Of a stretch of DNA of 64,000 nt, positions 52,499 through 61,500 are shown piece after piece. Each line of letters starts with the position of its first letter. Within the stretch, counting starts at the first letter, position 1. The notes beneath the pieces were generated by a model, which worked only from the letters and a program-made list of their open reading frames with translations, searched no databases and was not told where the DNA came from. Source of the DNA: Ancylothrix sp036704045 (GTDB lineage: Bacteria; Cyanobacteriota; Cyanobacteriia; Cyanobacteriales; Oscillatoriaceae); contig DATNQM010000034.1 in assembly GCA_036704045.1 (NCBI GenBank), forward strand, positions 124,001 through 188,000, read 5' to 3'. The position numbers and the translations under genes were made by a program.

Positions 52499-53566
52499 TT
52501 AGGCAAGAAATTTAACAAGTTGTTGGAGTTTTGACCAGGCGGCACCGCTTTGGAGGATGTCTTTCGCAAGGGTGATGCCGGCGATGTGGTTTTTGAGGGG
52601 AATGGTGCCGGCGACTTGAAGGGCGAGGGAGGCATTGAGAGCGACTACATCCAGTTGGGCTTGGGTGCCTTTTCCTTGAAGGATGTTTTGCAAAATTTGG
52701 GCGTTTTCTGGGACGTCTCCGCCCTGTAATTCTCTGAGGGGGGCGGGGGTTAGGTTTAATTCTTTGGGGTTAAGGGTGTTTAAATGAACTTGACCGTTTT
52801 CTAGGATGGCTAAGTCGGAGATGTCTCCTAAACCGGCTTCGTCGAGTTTTTCTCGTCCATGTACAACGATGGCAAGGTTGGTTCCAAGTAGTCCTAGGGC
52901 TTCGGCGATGGTGGCTACAAGGTTGGGTTCGCTTACGCCGATGACTTGGCCGGTGGGCCGTAGGGGGTTAACGAGGGGCCCTAGGAGGTTAAATATGGTT
53001 CGGATGCCTAGGGTACGACGCAGGGGGGCAACGACTTTGAGGGCGGGATGCCAGCCTGGGGCAAATAGAAAGGTTACTCCTACTTGGGAGAGGGCGGCTT
53101 CTACTTTTTCGACGGGGGCGTTGAGGTGGATGCCTAGGGCTTCTAGGACGTCGGCGCTACCTACTCTACTGGAGGCGGAACGGTTGCCGTGTTTGGCTAC
53201 TCGGACTCCGGCTGCTGCTGCGACAAAGGCGACGGCGGTGGAGATGTTAAATGTGGAAGCTCCGTCTCCGCCAGTGCCACAAGTATCTATTATGCTATTG
53301 AAACCTGGGGGGTTTTGGGGGCGGGTTTGGGCTTGTAATATTTGGGCCATGCCTGCTAGTTCTTGGGCGGTTATGCCTTTTGCTTGTAGGGCGGCGAGTA
53401 TTGCTCCTGAAAGGGACTCTGGTATTTGTTCGTTTAACCAGCCTTGCATGAGTTGTGCTGCTTGGTCGCGGCTGAGGGGTTGCCGGTTGAGGATTTGTTG
53501 TAATAAGCTGGGCCAGTTTTCTGTTTGTGGGGTTGTCTGTGTTGTTGGGGTAGGGGTTTGAAGCAT
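52499..53566 (-). CDS. trpD: anthranilate phosphoribosyltransferase
   Basis: 355 residues. Transfers phosphoribose from PRPP to anthranilate in tryptophan synthesis. Key motifs: DTCGTGGDGASTFNIST (PRPP/anthranilate loop), VAKHGNRSASSRVGSADVLEALG, and RRTLGIRTIFNLLGPLVNPL; VHGREKLDEAG lies later. Length normal. In the cyanobacterial order I know it lies next to carA; here 3.4 kb with three surface-type genes lies between them. Confidence 0.96.
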   Translation of the reverse strand: MLQTPTPTTQTTPQTENWPSLLQQILNRQPLSRDQAAQLMQGWLNEQIPESLSGAILAALQAKGITAQELAGMAQILQAQTRPQNPPGFNSIIDTCGTGGDGASTFNISTAVAFVAAAAGVRVAKHGNRSASSRVGSADVLEALGIHLNAPVEKVEAALSQVGVTFLFAPGWHPALKVVAPLRRTLGIRTIFNLLGPLVNPLRPTGQVIGVSEPNLVATIAEALGLLGTNLAIVVHGREKLDEAGLGDISDLAILENGQVHLNTLNPKELNLTPAPLRELQGGDVPENAQILQNILQGKGTQAQLDVVALNASLALQVAGTIPLKNHIAGITLAKDILQSGAAWSKLQQLVKFLA

Positions 53567-53980
53567 GGTATTTCGATGTTGGGTGTGTTTGATCCAGCTT
53601 ATGATGGGTGGTCTGTTTTTGGGAGTGGGGGTGGATGGTTTGATAGTTTTTTGATTTTAAATTGCTTGTTGGCGATAGGCAATGGGAGGTTTTAATGAGA
53701 GGGATTATGTTTGATGGGTTGCTGTTATTTTTGAGAAATATTTTTTAACTGGGGGTTGATTGATAAGTTGACAGTTTTTGTTACAATTTTATTTTTAGTA
53801 AAGAGTTTTTAGGGTTAGGATTTAAAGTTATATCCGAGAAGGAAGCAAGTAGGAAAGGTTTTTTGTTCCTCTGGCAAGTTTGGGGATTAAAGTTTATAAT
53901 GTTGGGTTTTTATGTCTGCTTTGGGTGCTAAATAATGGTATAAGTTAATAGTTTTGTTTGGTTGTTTCACGAGAGAAAAT
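53567..53980. other. intergenic region upstream of the kinase cluster
   Basis: 414 G/T-rich bases between divergent trpD and the first histidine kinase gene. Nothing recognised beyond likely promoters; GAGAG at 53971-53975 may serve as ribosome site for the kinase ATG at 53981. Confidence 0.4.
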
Positions 53981-55777
53981 ATGATGCATCGTCACAATGC
54001 TATTTTTCGTATCAAAAATTGGTCTTTTTTGAATTTCGGGGATCGAAAGAAAAATTCTGCGGAAAAAGGGGGTTTTAAGTTTTGGTTAAAATCTCTGTTG
54101 AGTGGGTTGAGTATTAGACAAAAAATTAGCTATGGTTATGGGTTAGCTTTGAGTATTGCTGTTTTGGGAACGCTTACTGGTCGGCTTGTGGAAGGTTACA
54201 GTAAAAATGTGGCGATGATGCAGTTAGGTAAAGCTCAGGAAGCGACGACTCTTTTGAATGATTTGCAAACGGCTATGATTTTGTCTCAGAATTACCAGCA
54301 AAAAATTATTGCTTTGCCTGTAGATAGTGAGAATTTAAGGTTTTATTATTTAAGTTTTTTAGAGTCTACTGTGCGTACTCAGACTTTGTTGGATAAAACT
54401 AAAGAATTTTGGGAAAATGATTATGCTTATTTAGATAATCCCCACCATAAAAATAATGCAAGAGAATTGAAAAACTTGTTGGTAGTTTATCAAGGGGCTA
54501 TGGAAAATTACCAAGAGGAAGTTTATAAAATGTTCAGTGAATCTAATCCTGAAAAATTGAATAAGGAAGATTTGCAAGTTGCTAGAGAGTTTTTGATTAA
54601 ATTTACAGAAAGCTCGGTTTCTTTAAAGTTCACTGAAGTTGCCGATAAATTATCTGAATTGTTACAATCTTTTGAGGAGGAAAGTAAAGAAGAATTGCAA
54701 GATTACCAAGAAGCGGAGTTACTAGGTACTTTAATTTTAATTGGTAGTTTATTTGCTTCTACGGCGACGGCGGGCGTAATGGCAGTTTATACAAGTCATG
54801 CGATTGCTCGTCCTTTAGAAAATGCTACAAAACTTGCTAAACAGGTGAGTGAGGAGGCTAATTTTGATTTACGATTGCCGGTGAATAGTGATGATGAGGT
54901 GGGGGTACTGGCAAGTTCATTGAATCAGTTAATTGAGTGGGTTTCTATTTATACACAGGAGTTGAAACAAGCGCAGGCGCAACTAATTCAAGTGGAAAAA
55001 ATGTCTTCTTTGGGTCAAATGGTGGCGGGAATTTGCCATGAAATTAATAATCCTGTGAGTTTTATTTATGGCAATTTGGAATATGCAGAAAGTTATGCTG
55101 AAGAGTTGCTGAGGTTGATCAGTTTTTACCAAAAATATTATCCCCAACCTTTAGCAGAAATGCAAGATGAATTGGATAAGGCGGATTTAGATTTTATACA
55201 AGAAGATTTTCCGAAAATTATTGATTCTATGAAACATGGTGCGGAGCGTATTCGTCAGCTTGTTTTGTCGCTTCGTAATTTTTCTCGCTTGGATGAGTCT
55301 GATTTAAAAGCTGCGGATTTACATGAAGGTTTAGATAGTACGTTAGTGATTTTACATAATCGACTAATGACAAAGAATGTGGAAGTTAAAAAGCTGTACG
55401 ATGAGTTACCTTTTATAGAGTGTTATCCGGCTTTGTTAAATCAAGTTTTTATGAATATTTTGGTTAATGCTATTGATGCGATGGAAGAACACAGGGAGAA
55501 AAAAATTATTACAATTTTAACTAAACTAGAAAAGAAAGATAATGGAAGGGAAGAGGTAAAGGTAAGAATTAGCGATAGGGGTATGGGAATTGCTGCGGAA
55601 ATTAAGGATAAAATTTTTGATCCGTTTTTCACTACTAAGCCGGTGGGTACTGGGACTGGTTTGGGGCTTTCTATTTGTTACCAAATTGTGGAAAAGCATG
55701 GGGGCAAAATTAGTGTTTCTTCGCAGGTTGGGGTGGGTTCTGAGTTTGAAATAGTTTTGCCGGTTAAAGGTTTGTAG
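53981..55777 (+). CDS. membrane sensor histidine kinase (HAMP)
   Basis: 598 residues from the ATG at 53981; a TTG 27 bases upstream is less likely. Membrane segments at ~50-68 and ~247-271 flank a helical extracytoplasmic sensor region resembling a four-helix bundle. A HAMP domain (RPLENATKLAKQVSEE) and coiled coil lead to the dimerisation His353 in GICHEINNPVSF, then a cyanobacteria-type insert (YYPQPLAEMQDELDKADLDF) and ATPase domain: N-box NQVFMNILVNAIDAM, RISDRGMGI, FDPFFTTKPVGTGTGLGLS. First of three same-strand kinases with near-identical catalytic cores. No response regulator nearby. Confidence 0.92.
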   Translation: MMHRHNAIFRIKNWSFLNFGDRKKNSAEKGGFKFWLKSLLSGLSIRQKISYGYGLALSIAVLGTLTGRLVEGYSKNVAMMQLGKAQEATTLLNDLQTAMILSQNYQQKIIALPVDSENLRFYYLSFLESTVRTQTLLDKTKEFWENDYAYLDNPHHKNNARELKNLLVVYQGAMENYQEEVYKMFSESNPEKLNKEDLQVAREFLIKFTESSVSLKFTEVADKLSELLQSFEEESKEELQDYQEAELLGTLILIGSLFASTATAGVMAVYTSHAIARPLENATKLAKQVSEEANFDLRLPVNSDDEVGVLASSLNQLIEWVSIYTQELKQAQAQLIQVEKMSSLGQMVAGICHEINNPVSFIYGNLEYAESYAEELLRLISFYQKYYPQPLAEMQDELDKADLDFIQEDFPKIIDSMKHGAERIRQLVLSLRNFSRLDESDLKAADLHEGLDSTLVILHNRLMTKNVEVKKLYDELPFIECYPALLNQVFMNILVNAIDAMEEHREKKIITILTKLEKKDNGREEVKVRISDRGMGIAAEIKDKIFDPFFTTKPVGTGTGLGLSICYQIVEKHGGKISVSSQVGVGSEFEIVLPVKGL

Positions 55778-55926
55778 TGTTTAGCAATGGTTATTTTTTT
55801 CGTTGATGTGGGCATACTAAGTTAGAGCTAAATGCACATAGGAGACAACAAAAAATCGGTGTGTTAAGGTTGAGCTATTAACTTCTAGTTTTACCTAGAG
55901 AGTTTTCTCTTGGAATTAATTTAAAA

Positions 55927-58086
55927 GTGGGTCAAGCTCTAATGACCAGACAATTTAACAACGCAGGTGCATTAAAAAATAGTATTGCTTTTAGCTATCT
56001 TTGGGTAGCTGGTAGTTTTTTAGTGGTTATTCAATTAGTTTTTGGTGCGATTAATGGCTATCAGCAATTTGAGCAACAGTTAGACGATCTCGAAGCTAAA
56101 GCGATGATGCAAGCAAGGTTGCTGGGTGCTTTTTCTGGTGAAGTTCTAAAAACATCGGATGTAGGGATGTTAGAACCGGTGATCAAACAAATGGCAAGTG
56201 ATTCGGATTTTGTCTATGGCCGGGTTCTAAATCAGGATCGACAAACTTTAGCAGAATTTGTGAACCGTGATAATTCTACTATAGCTGAATTGAAAGAAAA
56301 AAATCAATTTTCTAACAATGGAAGTTTGTTGATTGATAAGGCTAAAAATAATTATAAAGTTAGAGAAATCAAGTCTCCTATTCTGTTACAAAGATTGGTG
56401 GTGGGAGAAGTTCGCCTGGGTTATTCTGTAGGATCGGCGGAAAAAAAATTGATTGATTCTATATTTTTTATGGGTGTTCAATCTATTTTTGTAAGTGGTA
56501 GTGTAGTTTTATTAACGTTTTTTTTGTTTAACCGTTTTATTAGGAAACCTTTGCAAGATTTAGCTAATTTAGCTCAGTCTTTAACTGGGGTTGTGGAAAT
56601 GCAAAAATTTGAGTCTTTGGAGCCGATTGTAGGAAGTTATAATGACGAAATTGGTAATTTAAAATCAGCTTTTAATGGGATGGTTTCCCAACTGCAACAA
56701 ACGGTTTTTAATTTAGAACAACGGATTACTGAAAGGACTAGGACTGAGGAGGCTTTGCAACAAAGTTATAATCTTTTGCAAGCGGTGATTGAGGGAACAA
56801 CAGATGCAATTTATGTAAAAAATACTCAAGGGCGTTATGTGTTAATTAATTCGGCTGTGGCTGGGGTTTTGGGAAGATGTAGAGAGGAAATTATTGGTAA
56901 GGATGATTTAGAGTTTCTTTCACCAGAAACTGCTCGTCAAATTATGGCAAGTGACCGCAAAATTATGATTCGTGGCGAAACTCAAACGGTTGAGGAAGTT
57001 GTGATGGTAAGAGGTGATGAAAAATTAGATAGTTTGGCTTCGGCGCGAATTTATTTGACGAAAAAAGATGTGTATCGTGATCCCGATGGACGGGTGATTG
57101 GTTTGATTTGTGTGGCGAGGGATATTACAGAAAGAAAACAAACTGAGGAAGCGTTACGTTTGTCGGCGAAGCAGTTAAAAGAACAAGCGACGCAGTTAGA
57201 GCAGACTTTGCAGGAGTTACAACGCACACAAGCGCATTTGGTGCAAAGTGAAAAAATGTCATCTTTGGGTCAATTGGTGGCAGGAATTGCTCACGAAATT
57301 AATAATCCTGTTAATTTTATTTATGGAAATCTTAGCCATACAGAAAGTTATTTTCAAGAGTTGTTAAAGTTGGTTCAGCTTTACCAGGCTTATTGTCCTG
57401 AACCAGGGCCAGAAATTGAAGAGTATTTAGATGAAATTGAGATAAGTTTTATTGGGGAAGATGTCCCCAGAATTTTATCTTCTATGAAAAATGGGGCTGA
57501 ACGGATAGGTCAATTGGTGTTGTCGTTACGAAATTTTTCTCGGTTGGATGAGTCTAAGGCTAAGTTTGTGGATATCCATGAGGGAATTGATAACACGTTG
57601 TTAATTTTGAGTAGTCGGCTTAATAAGGAAGGTATTTCTGTTTTTAAAAATTATGGTAATTTGCCAAAAATTGAATGTAATGCAGCTTCTTTAAATCAAG
57701 TTTTTTTGAATATTCTTACAAATGCTGTGGATGCGTTGGTGACGAACAATCAAAATGGTGTGATTACAATTTGTACGGAATTGAAAGAAAATTTACAAGC
57801 TGAATGTAAGGATGTTTCTTCTTTAAGTTATTGTCATTCTTGGGCGGTGGTTCGGATTGCAGATAATGGGCCTGGTATTTCAACGACCATCAAACATAAG
57901 ATTTTTGATCCGTTTTTTACAACAAAGCCTGTGGGGAAAGGTACTGGTTTGGGGCTTTCTATTTGCCATCAAATTATTGAAAAGCATGGCGGTCATATTT
58001 GGTTAAATTCTGAGCCTGGTCAGGGTGCAGAGTTTGGGCTTATGCTACCTTTAAAGCATAAACCTGTAGCTTCTGTTACTTTTTAA
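55927..58086 (+). CDS. membrane sensor histidine kinase (HAMP-PAS)
   Basis: 719 residues from a GTG at 55927; ATG at 55942 is an equally plausible start. Membrane segments ~18-42 and ~177-202 enclose a periplasmic sensor. HAMP ~203-262, a PAS domain ~280-400 (TTDAIYVKNTQGRYVLINSA, ending GLICVARDITERKQ), coiled coil, His456 in GIAHEINNPVNFIYG, insert with YCPEPGPEIEEYLDEIEISF, and ATPase domain NQVFLNILTNAVDAL, RIADNGPGI, FDPFFTTKPVGKGTGLGLS. Sensory halves differ from the neighbours while the catalytic halves are closely alike. Confidence 0.92.
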   Translation: MGQALMTRQFNNAGALKNSIAFSYLWVAGSFLVVIQLVFGAINGYQQFEQQLDDLEAKAMMQARLLGAFSGEVLKTSDVGMLEPVIKQMASDSDFVYGRVLNQDRQTLAEFVNRDNSTIAELKEKNQFSNNGSLLIDKAKNNYKVREIKSPILLQRLVVGEVRLGYSVGSAEKKLIDSIFFMGVQSIFVSGSVVLLTFFLFNRFIRKPLQDLANLAQSLTGVVEMQKFESLEPIVGSYNDEIGNLKSAFNGMVSQLQQTVFNLEQRITERTRTEEALQQSYNLLQAVIEGTTDAIYVKNTQGRYVLINSAVAGVLGRCREEIIGKDDLEFLSPETARQIMASDRKIMIRGETQTVEEVVMVRGDEKLDSLASARIYLTKKDVYRDPDGRVIGLICVARDITERKQTEEALRLSAKQLKEQATQLEQTLQELQRTQAHLVQSEKMSSLGQLVAGIAHEINNPVNFIYGNLSHTESYFQELLKLVQLYQAYCPEPGPEIEEYLDEIEISFIGEDVPRILSSMKNGAERIGQLVLSLRNFSRLDESKAKFVDIHEGIDNTLLILSSRLNKEGISVFKNYGNLPKIECNAASLNQVFLNILTNAVDALVTNNQNGVITICTELKENLQAECKDVSSLSYCHSWAVVRIADNGPGISTTIKHKIFDPFFTTKPVGKGTGLGLSICHQIIEKHGGHIWLNSEPGQGAEFGLMLPLKHKPVASVTF

Positions 58087-58418
58087 GGTGTAGTGATTGT
58101 CAAAAAGCTATGGAGGAGGTGAAACATTATAAAAAAATGTTAAGGCTACTGAGGGTAGGCGCTGAACTTAAACCGGCTTTTTTAAAGAAGAACTGGTTAA
58201 TACCATACATTTAAATTGCAATGTTTTTTATAATTTTGGAACAAAAACCCTTTTGAAATCAGCGATATTTGGATATGCAAACCATAGGAATAATTTAAGC
58301 TTGCAATTTAAAAGATTCTTTATAATATAAAGTAACAATCTTGTTAACAATTTGGTTGTTGACAAAAGTGCAATTAAGACTTACGAAATAACAACTAACC
58401 TTTTAAAAAACCTTAGTT
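58087..58418. other. intergenic region between kinase genes
   Basis: 332 AT-rich bases. A weak imperfect hairpin at ~58170-58199 (AACCGGCTTTTTT with AAGAAGAACTGGTT) could end the preceding transcript. No coding potential. Confidence 0.4.
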
Positions 58419-61133
58419 ATGAAAAGTCTGGCAAATTTAAATCATCAGCAAAAATCATTTTTTACTAATGCTCAGTTTGGTTGGTGGGAGTGGGATTTGA
58501 GTTCGAGAACACTCACTAGCTTTGAAAATATAGAATCTTTGTTTGGAATCTCTGAGGGTAGTTTGGGGGGAAATAGCCAAAAGTTGCTGGAACTTATCCA
58601 TCCAGACGACCGGGGGGTTTTTGGCGAAATATGGGCCGGTTTACCGCACTGGGATATTGAGTTTCGGGTGGTTCTTCCTGATGGAAGTGTTCGCTGGCTT
58701 GCGAGTCGCGGACATTGCTTGTGGGATGAAAATGGGATGCCGGTAAGCGCTGGGGTGTGCTGGGAGATTAGCAAAATCAAGCAAGCGGAAGCTAACTATA
58801 AAGAAGAACGGGATTTGTTGGGGGCAATTTTAGACACGGCGGGGGCTTTAGTGGTTGTGTTAGACCGCTGTGGACGTATTGTGAGGTTTAATCGGGCTTG
58901 TCTGACAATGACGGGTTATCCAGCGCGAAAATTAGAAGGAGAAATGTTTTGGCAAGTTTTTTTAGCACCGGAAGATGTACCTGAGTGGTTGCAGCGTTGG
59001 CATTTGGCAAATGAAGAAAAAATAGATGGGCCTTTACATTTTCCTTATCGAAATTTTGGACAATATTCGGAAGTTTCACAGGTTTATGGGGGTTTCCCAA
59101 AAGAACAAGAAAGTGACTGTGTTACTCGTTATGGAAATCGTCGCCGTATTGCTTGGACAAATACAGTTTTACTAAATAATGATGGCTCTCTTAAATATTT
59201 AATTGCTACCGGTATTGATATTACCCACCGTCTGGAAGCGGAGGTTGCACAAAATAAAATGATTGCTTCTTTAAAAGAAAGCCAGCAACGATTTAGAGCA
59301 ACTTTTGAACAGGCGGCTGTTGGTATTGCTCATTGCGGTTTAGATCGTAGCTTTCTGAGAATTAATCAGCGCTTTTGTGAAATTGTTGGTTACTCTGCGG
59401 AAGAAATGCAGGTTTTAACTTTTGGAGATATTACTTTTCCTGAAGATTTAGAAACGGATTTAGAGCAAAGACAACTTTTAATAGATAACCAAATTTCTAC
59501 TTATTCTATTGAAAAACGTTGTATTCATAAAGATGGTTCCCTTGTGTGGGTAAATTTGACGGTTGCTTTGGTTAGAGAAGGTGTAGAAAGTAAACAACCC
59601 AAATATTTTATTATTGTAGTTCAAGATATTTCTCAACGCAAAAAAGCTGAAGCTGAACTAGCAAAAGCAAAAGATAGTCTCGAAGATCAAGTTAAAGAAC
59701 GCACCCGGAAATTATGGGTGGTAATTAATCAGTTGCGTGAGGAAATTAATTATCGAGAAAGGGTGGAAATTGCCTTGCGTAAAAGCGAGGCAGAAACTCG
59801 ATCTTTGGCTTCTTTATTAGCAGAGGCGCAAAAGGTGGCGCACGTTGGTTGTTGGGAATTTGATGTTTCTACAGATCAGGTTACTTGGTCTGATGAAGTA
59901 TTTAGAATTGTTGGGATAACGCCGGGCGAAATTATGCCGTCTTTTGTTGATTTTTTGGAGAGGGTCCATCCTGAAGATGTGAAAAGTGTTAAAAAATCAC
60001 TAAAACGTGTGATGAGTGAGGGAAAACCTTATGAGTTTGATCAGCGAATTGTGCGCCCGGATGGAGAAGTTAGATATTTAGCGGCAAAAGGACAGCCGAT
60101 TTTTGATCAAAAAGGAAAGGTTGTTAAGTTATTTGGGACGATTTTAGATATTACGGAACGTAAATTAGTTGAGGAAAATTTACGGACTTCGGAAGCTTTA
60201 TTAAGAGAGAAAGCGGCACAGTTGGAAGAGACTTTGCAGGTTTTAAAACAGACACAAGGGCAGTTAATTCAAACGGAAAAAATGTCTTCTTTGGGTCAAC
60301 TTGTGGCGGGTTTGGCCCATGAGATTAATAATCCGGTGAATTTTATTTATGGTAATTTAACTTATGCTGGAGAGTATATTGCTGATTTACAGAAGTTAGT
60401 ATTACTTTATCAAAAATATTACCCTGAGCCGGTGGTTGCAGTGCAGGCGCATATTGATGCAATTGATTTAGATTTTTTGATGAAAGATTTGCCAAAGTTA
60501 TTTTCTTCTATGCAGGTAGGGGCTGAGCGAATTCGCCATATTGTGGTTAGTTTGCGTAATTTTTCGCGTTTGGATGAGGCGGAAATGAAGCGGGTTAATA
60601 TTCATTCGGGAATTGAAAGTACCCTAATGATTTTACAGCATCGTTTAAAAGAAAAAGGAAATCGTTCGCCTATTGAGGTATTAGAGGATTTTGGTGAGTT
60701 GCCGGTGGTGGAGTGTTATCCAGCGCAGTTAAATCAGGTTTTTATGAATATCATAAGTAATGCGGTTGATGCGGTGGAAAATAATAAGGGTTTCCGTAAG
60801 ATTTCTATTTTTACTGAGTTAGTTCGGGGAGATAGTAATCGATTAAGCATTTTTGGTAAAGAGTTTTATCGAGATAGTCGTGATTGGGTTTTAATTCGGA
60901 TTCAAGATAATGGTATGGGGATGTCTTCGGAAGTTATAAATAAGATTTTTGATCCGTTTTTTACAACAAAGCCGGTGGGCAAAGGTACTGGTTTAGGTCT
61001 TTCTATTTGTTATCAAATTGTTGAAAAGCATGGAGGTAAAATTTTTGTTAATTCTCAGTTGGGCGTGGGGACTGAGTTTACTATTTTAGTGCCTGTTCGC
61101 CAGCGTCTTGCTGAGGAAGTTTCAGCTGCCTAA
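58419..61133 (+). CDS. soluble multi-PAS sensor histidine kinase
   Basis: 904 residues, no membrane segment. Four PAS/PAC units at about 15-125, 130-270, 285-408 and 465-582 (PAC signatures HPDDRGVFG, ATGIDITHRLEA, VVQDISQRKKAE, GTILDITERKLVE), a coiled coil, then His634 in GLAHEINNPVNFIYG, the insert YYPEPVVAVQAHIDAIDLDF, and the ATPase domain NQVFMNIISNAVDAV, RIQDNGMGM, FDPFFTTKPVGKGTGLGLS. Third of the tandem kinases; shares the KMSSLGQLVAG lead-in with both others. PAS ligands cannot be predicted; no heme or flavin motif is obvious. Confidence 0.93.
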   Translation: MKSLANLNHQQKSFFTNAQFGWWEWDLSSRTLTSFENIESLFGISEGSLGGNSQKLLELIHPDDRGVFGEIWAGLPHWDIEFRVVLPDGSVRWLASRGHCLWDENGMPVSAGVCWEISKIKQAEANYKEERDLLGAILDTAGALVVVLDRCGRIVRFNRACLTMTGYPARKLEGEMFWQVFLAPEDVPEWLQRWHLANEEKIDGPLHFPYRNFGQYSEVSQVYGGFPKEQESDCVTRYGNRRRIAWTNTVLLNNDGSLKYLIATGIDITHRLEAEVAQNKMIASLKESQQRFRATFEQAAVGIAHCGLDRSFLRINQRFCEIVGYSAEEMQVLTFGDITFPEDLETDLEQRQLLIDNQISTYSIEKRCIHKDGSLVWVNLTVALVREGVESKQPKYFIIVVQDISQRKKAEAELAKAKDSLEDQVKERTRKLWVVINQLREEINYRERVEIALRKSEAETRSLASLLAEAQKVAHVGCWEFDVSTDQVTWSDEVFRIVGITPGEIMPSFVDFLERVHPEDVKSVKKSLKRVMSEGKPYEFDQRIVRPDGEVRYLAAKGQPIFDQKGKVVKLFGTILDITERKLVEENLRTSEALLREKAAQLEETLQVLKQTQGQLIQTEKMSSLGQLVAGLAHEINNPVNFIYGNLTYAGEYIADLQKLVLLYQKYYPEPVVAVQAHIDAIDLDFLMKDLPKLFSSMQVGAERIRHIVVSLRNFSRLDEAEMKRVNIHSGIESTLMILQHRLKEKGNRSPIEVLEDFGELPVVECYPAQLNQVFMNIISNAVDAVENNKGFRKISIFTELVRGDSNRLSIFGKEFYRDSRDWVLIRIQDNGMGMSSEVINKIFDPFFTTKPVGKGTGLGLSICYQIVEKHGGKIFVNSQLGVGTEFTILVPVRQRLAEEVSAA

Positions 61134-61500
61134 TCTCTTTGGGTATCTATATATTGGTGTGAAAAAATCTAAGCAAAGTTGCATACTTTTTTGGTTGATA
61201 AACTGTTTTTATTAACTGTTTAAGCCCAATCTAAGCGGTTGTGTTTGAGGAGGGATTTTAAGGGTTTATAAAAATAAAAAAAGATAAAAAACTGTAGGTT
61301 TACCTGTTAGATTTTAATTTTTTAAACCAACTAAGCAAGTTTGAAAAAACTCTTTTTTGAAATCATTAGGTTAAGTAATAACCGGGTTTTTTAAGGAAAA
61401 ACGGGCTTATAGATACGGTTTTGCTAGTTCAGATAACTGTCAACTGCTGCAAATTATAAGCCCGTTTTTGGATAGGTTTTTTAATTGGGATAACTTAAAA
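61134..61500. other. intergenic region between convergent kinase genes
   Basis: 367 AT-rich bases. Its notable content is the 15-bp inverted repeat at 61397-61469, with an AACCGGGTTTTTT stretch immediately before it (61380-61392). No gene seen. Confidence 0.5.
61397..61469. terminator. 15-bp perfect inverted repeat, probable bidirectional terminator
   Basis: AAAAACGGGCTTATA (61397-61411) and TATAAGCCCGTTTTT (61455-61469) are exact complements separated by 43 bases. Both outer ends carry runs of five A or T, so either strand's transcript would end in a U-run. It lies between two convergent genes. The long loop is unusual for a simple terminator. Confidence 0.65.
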
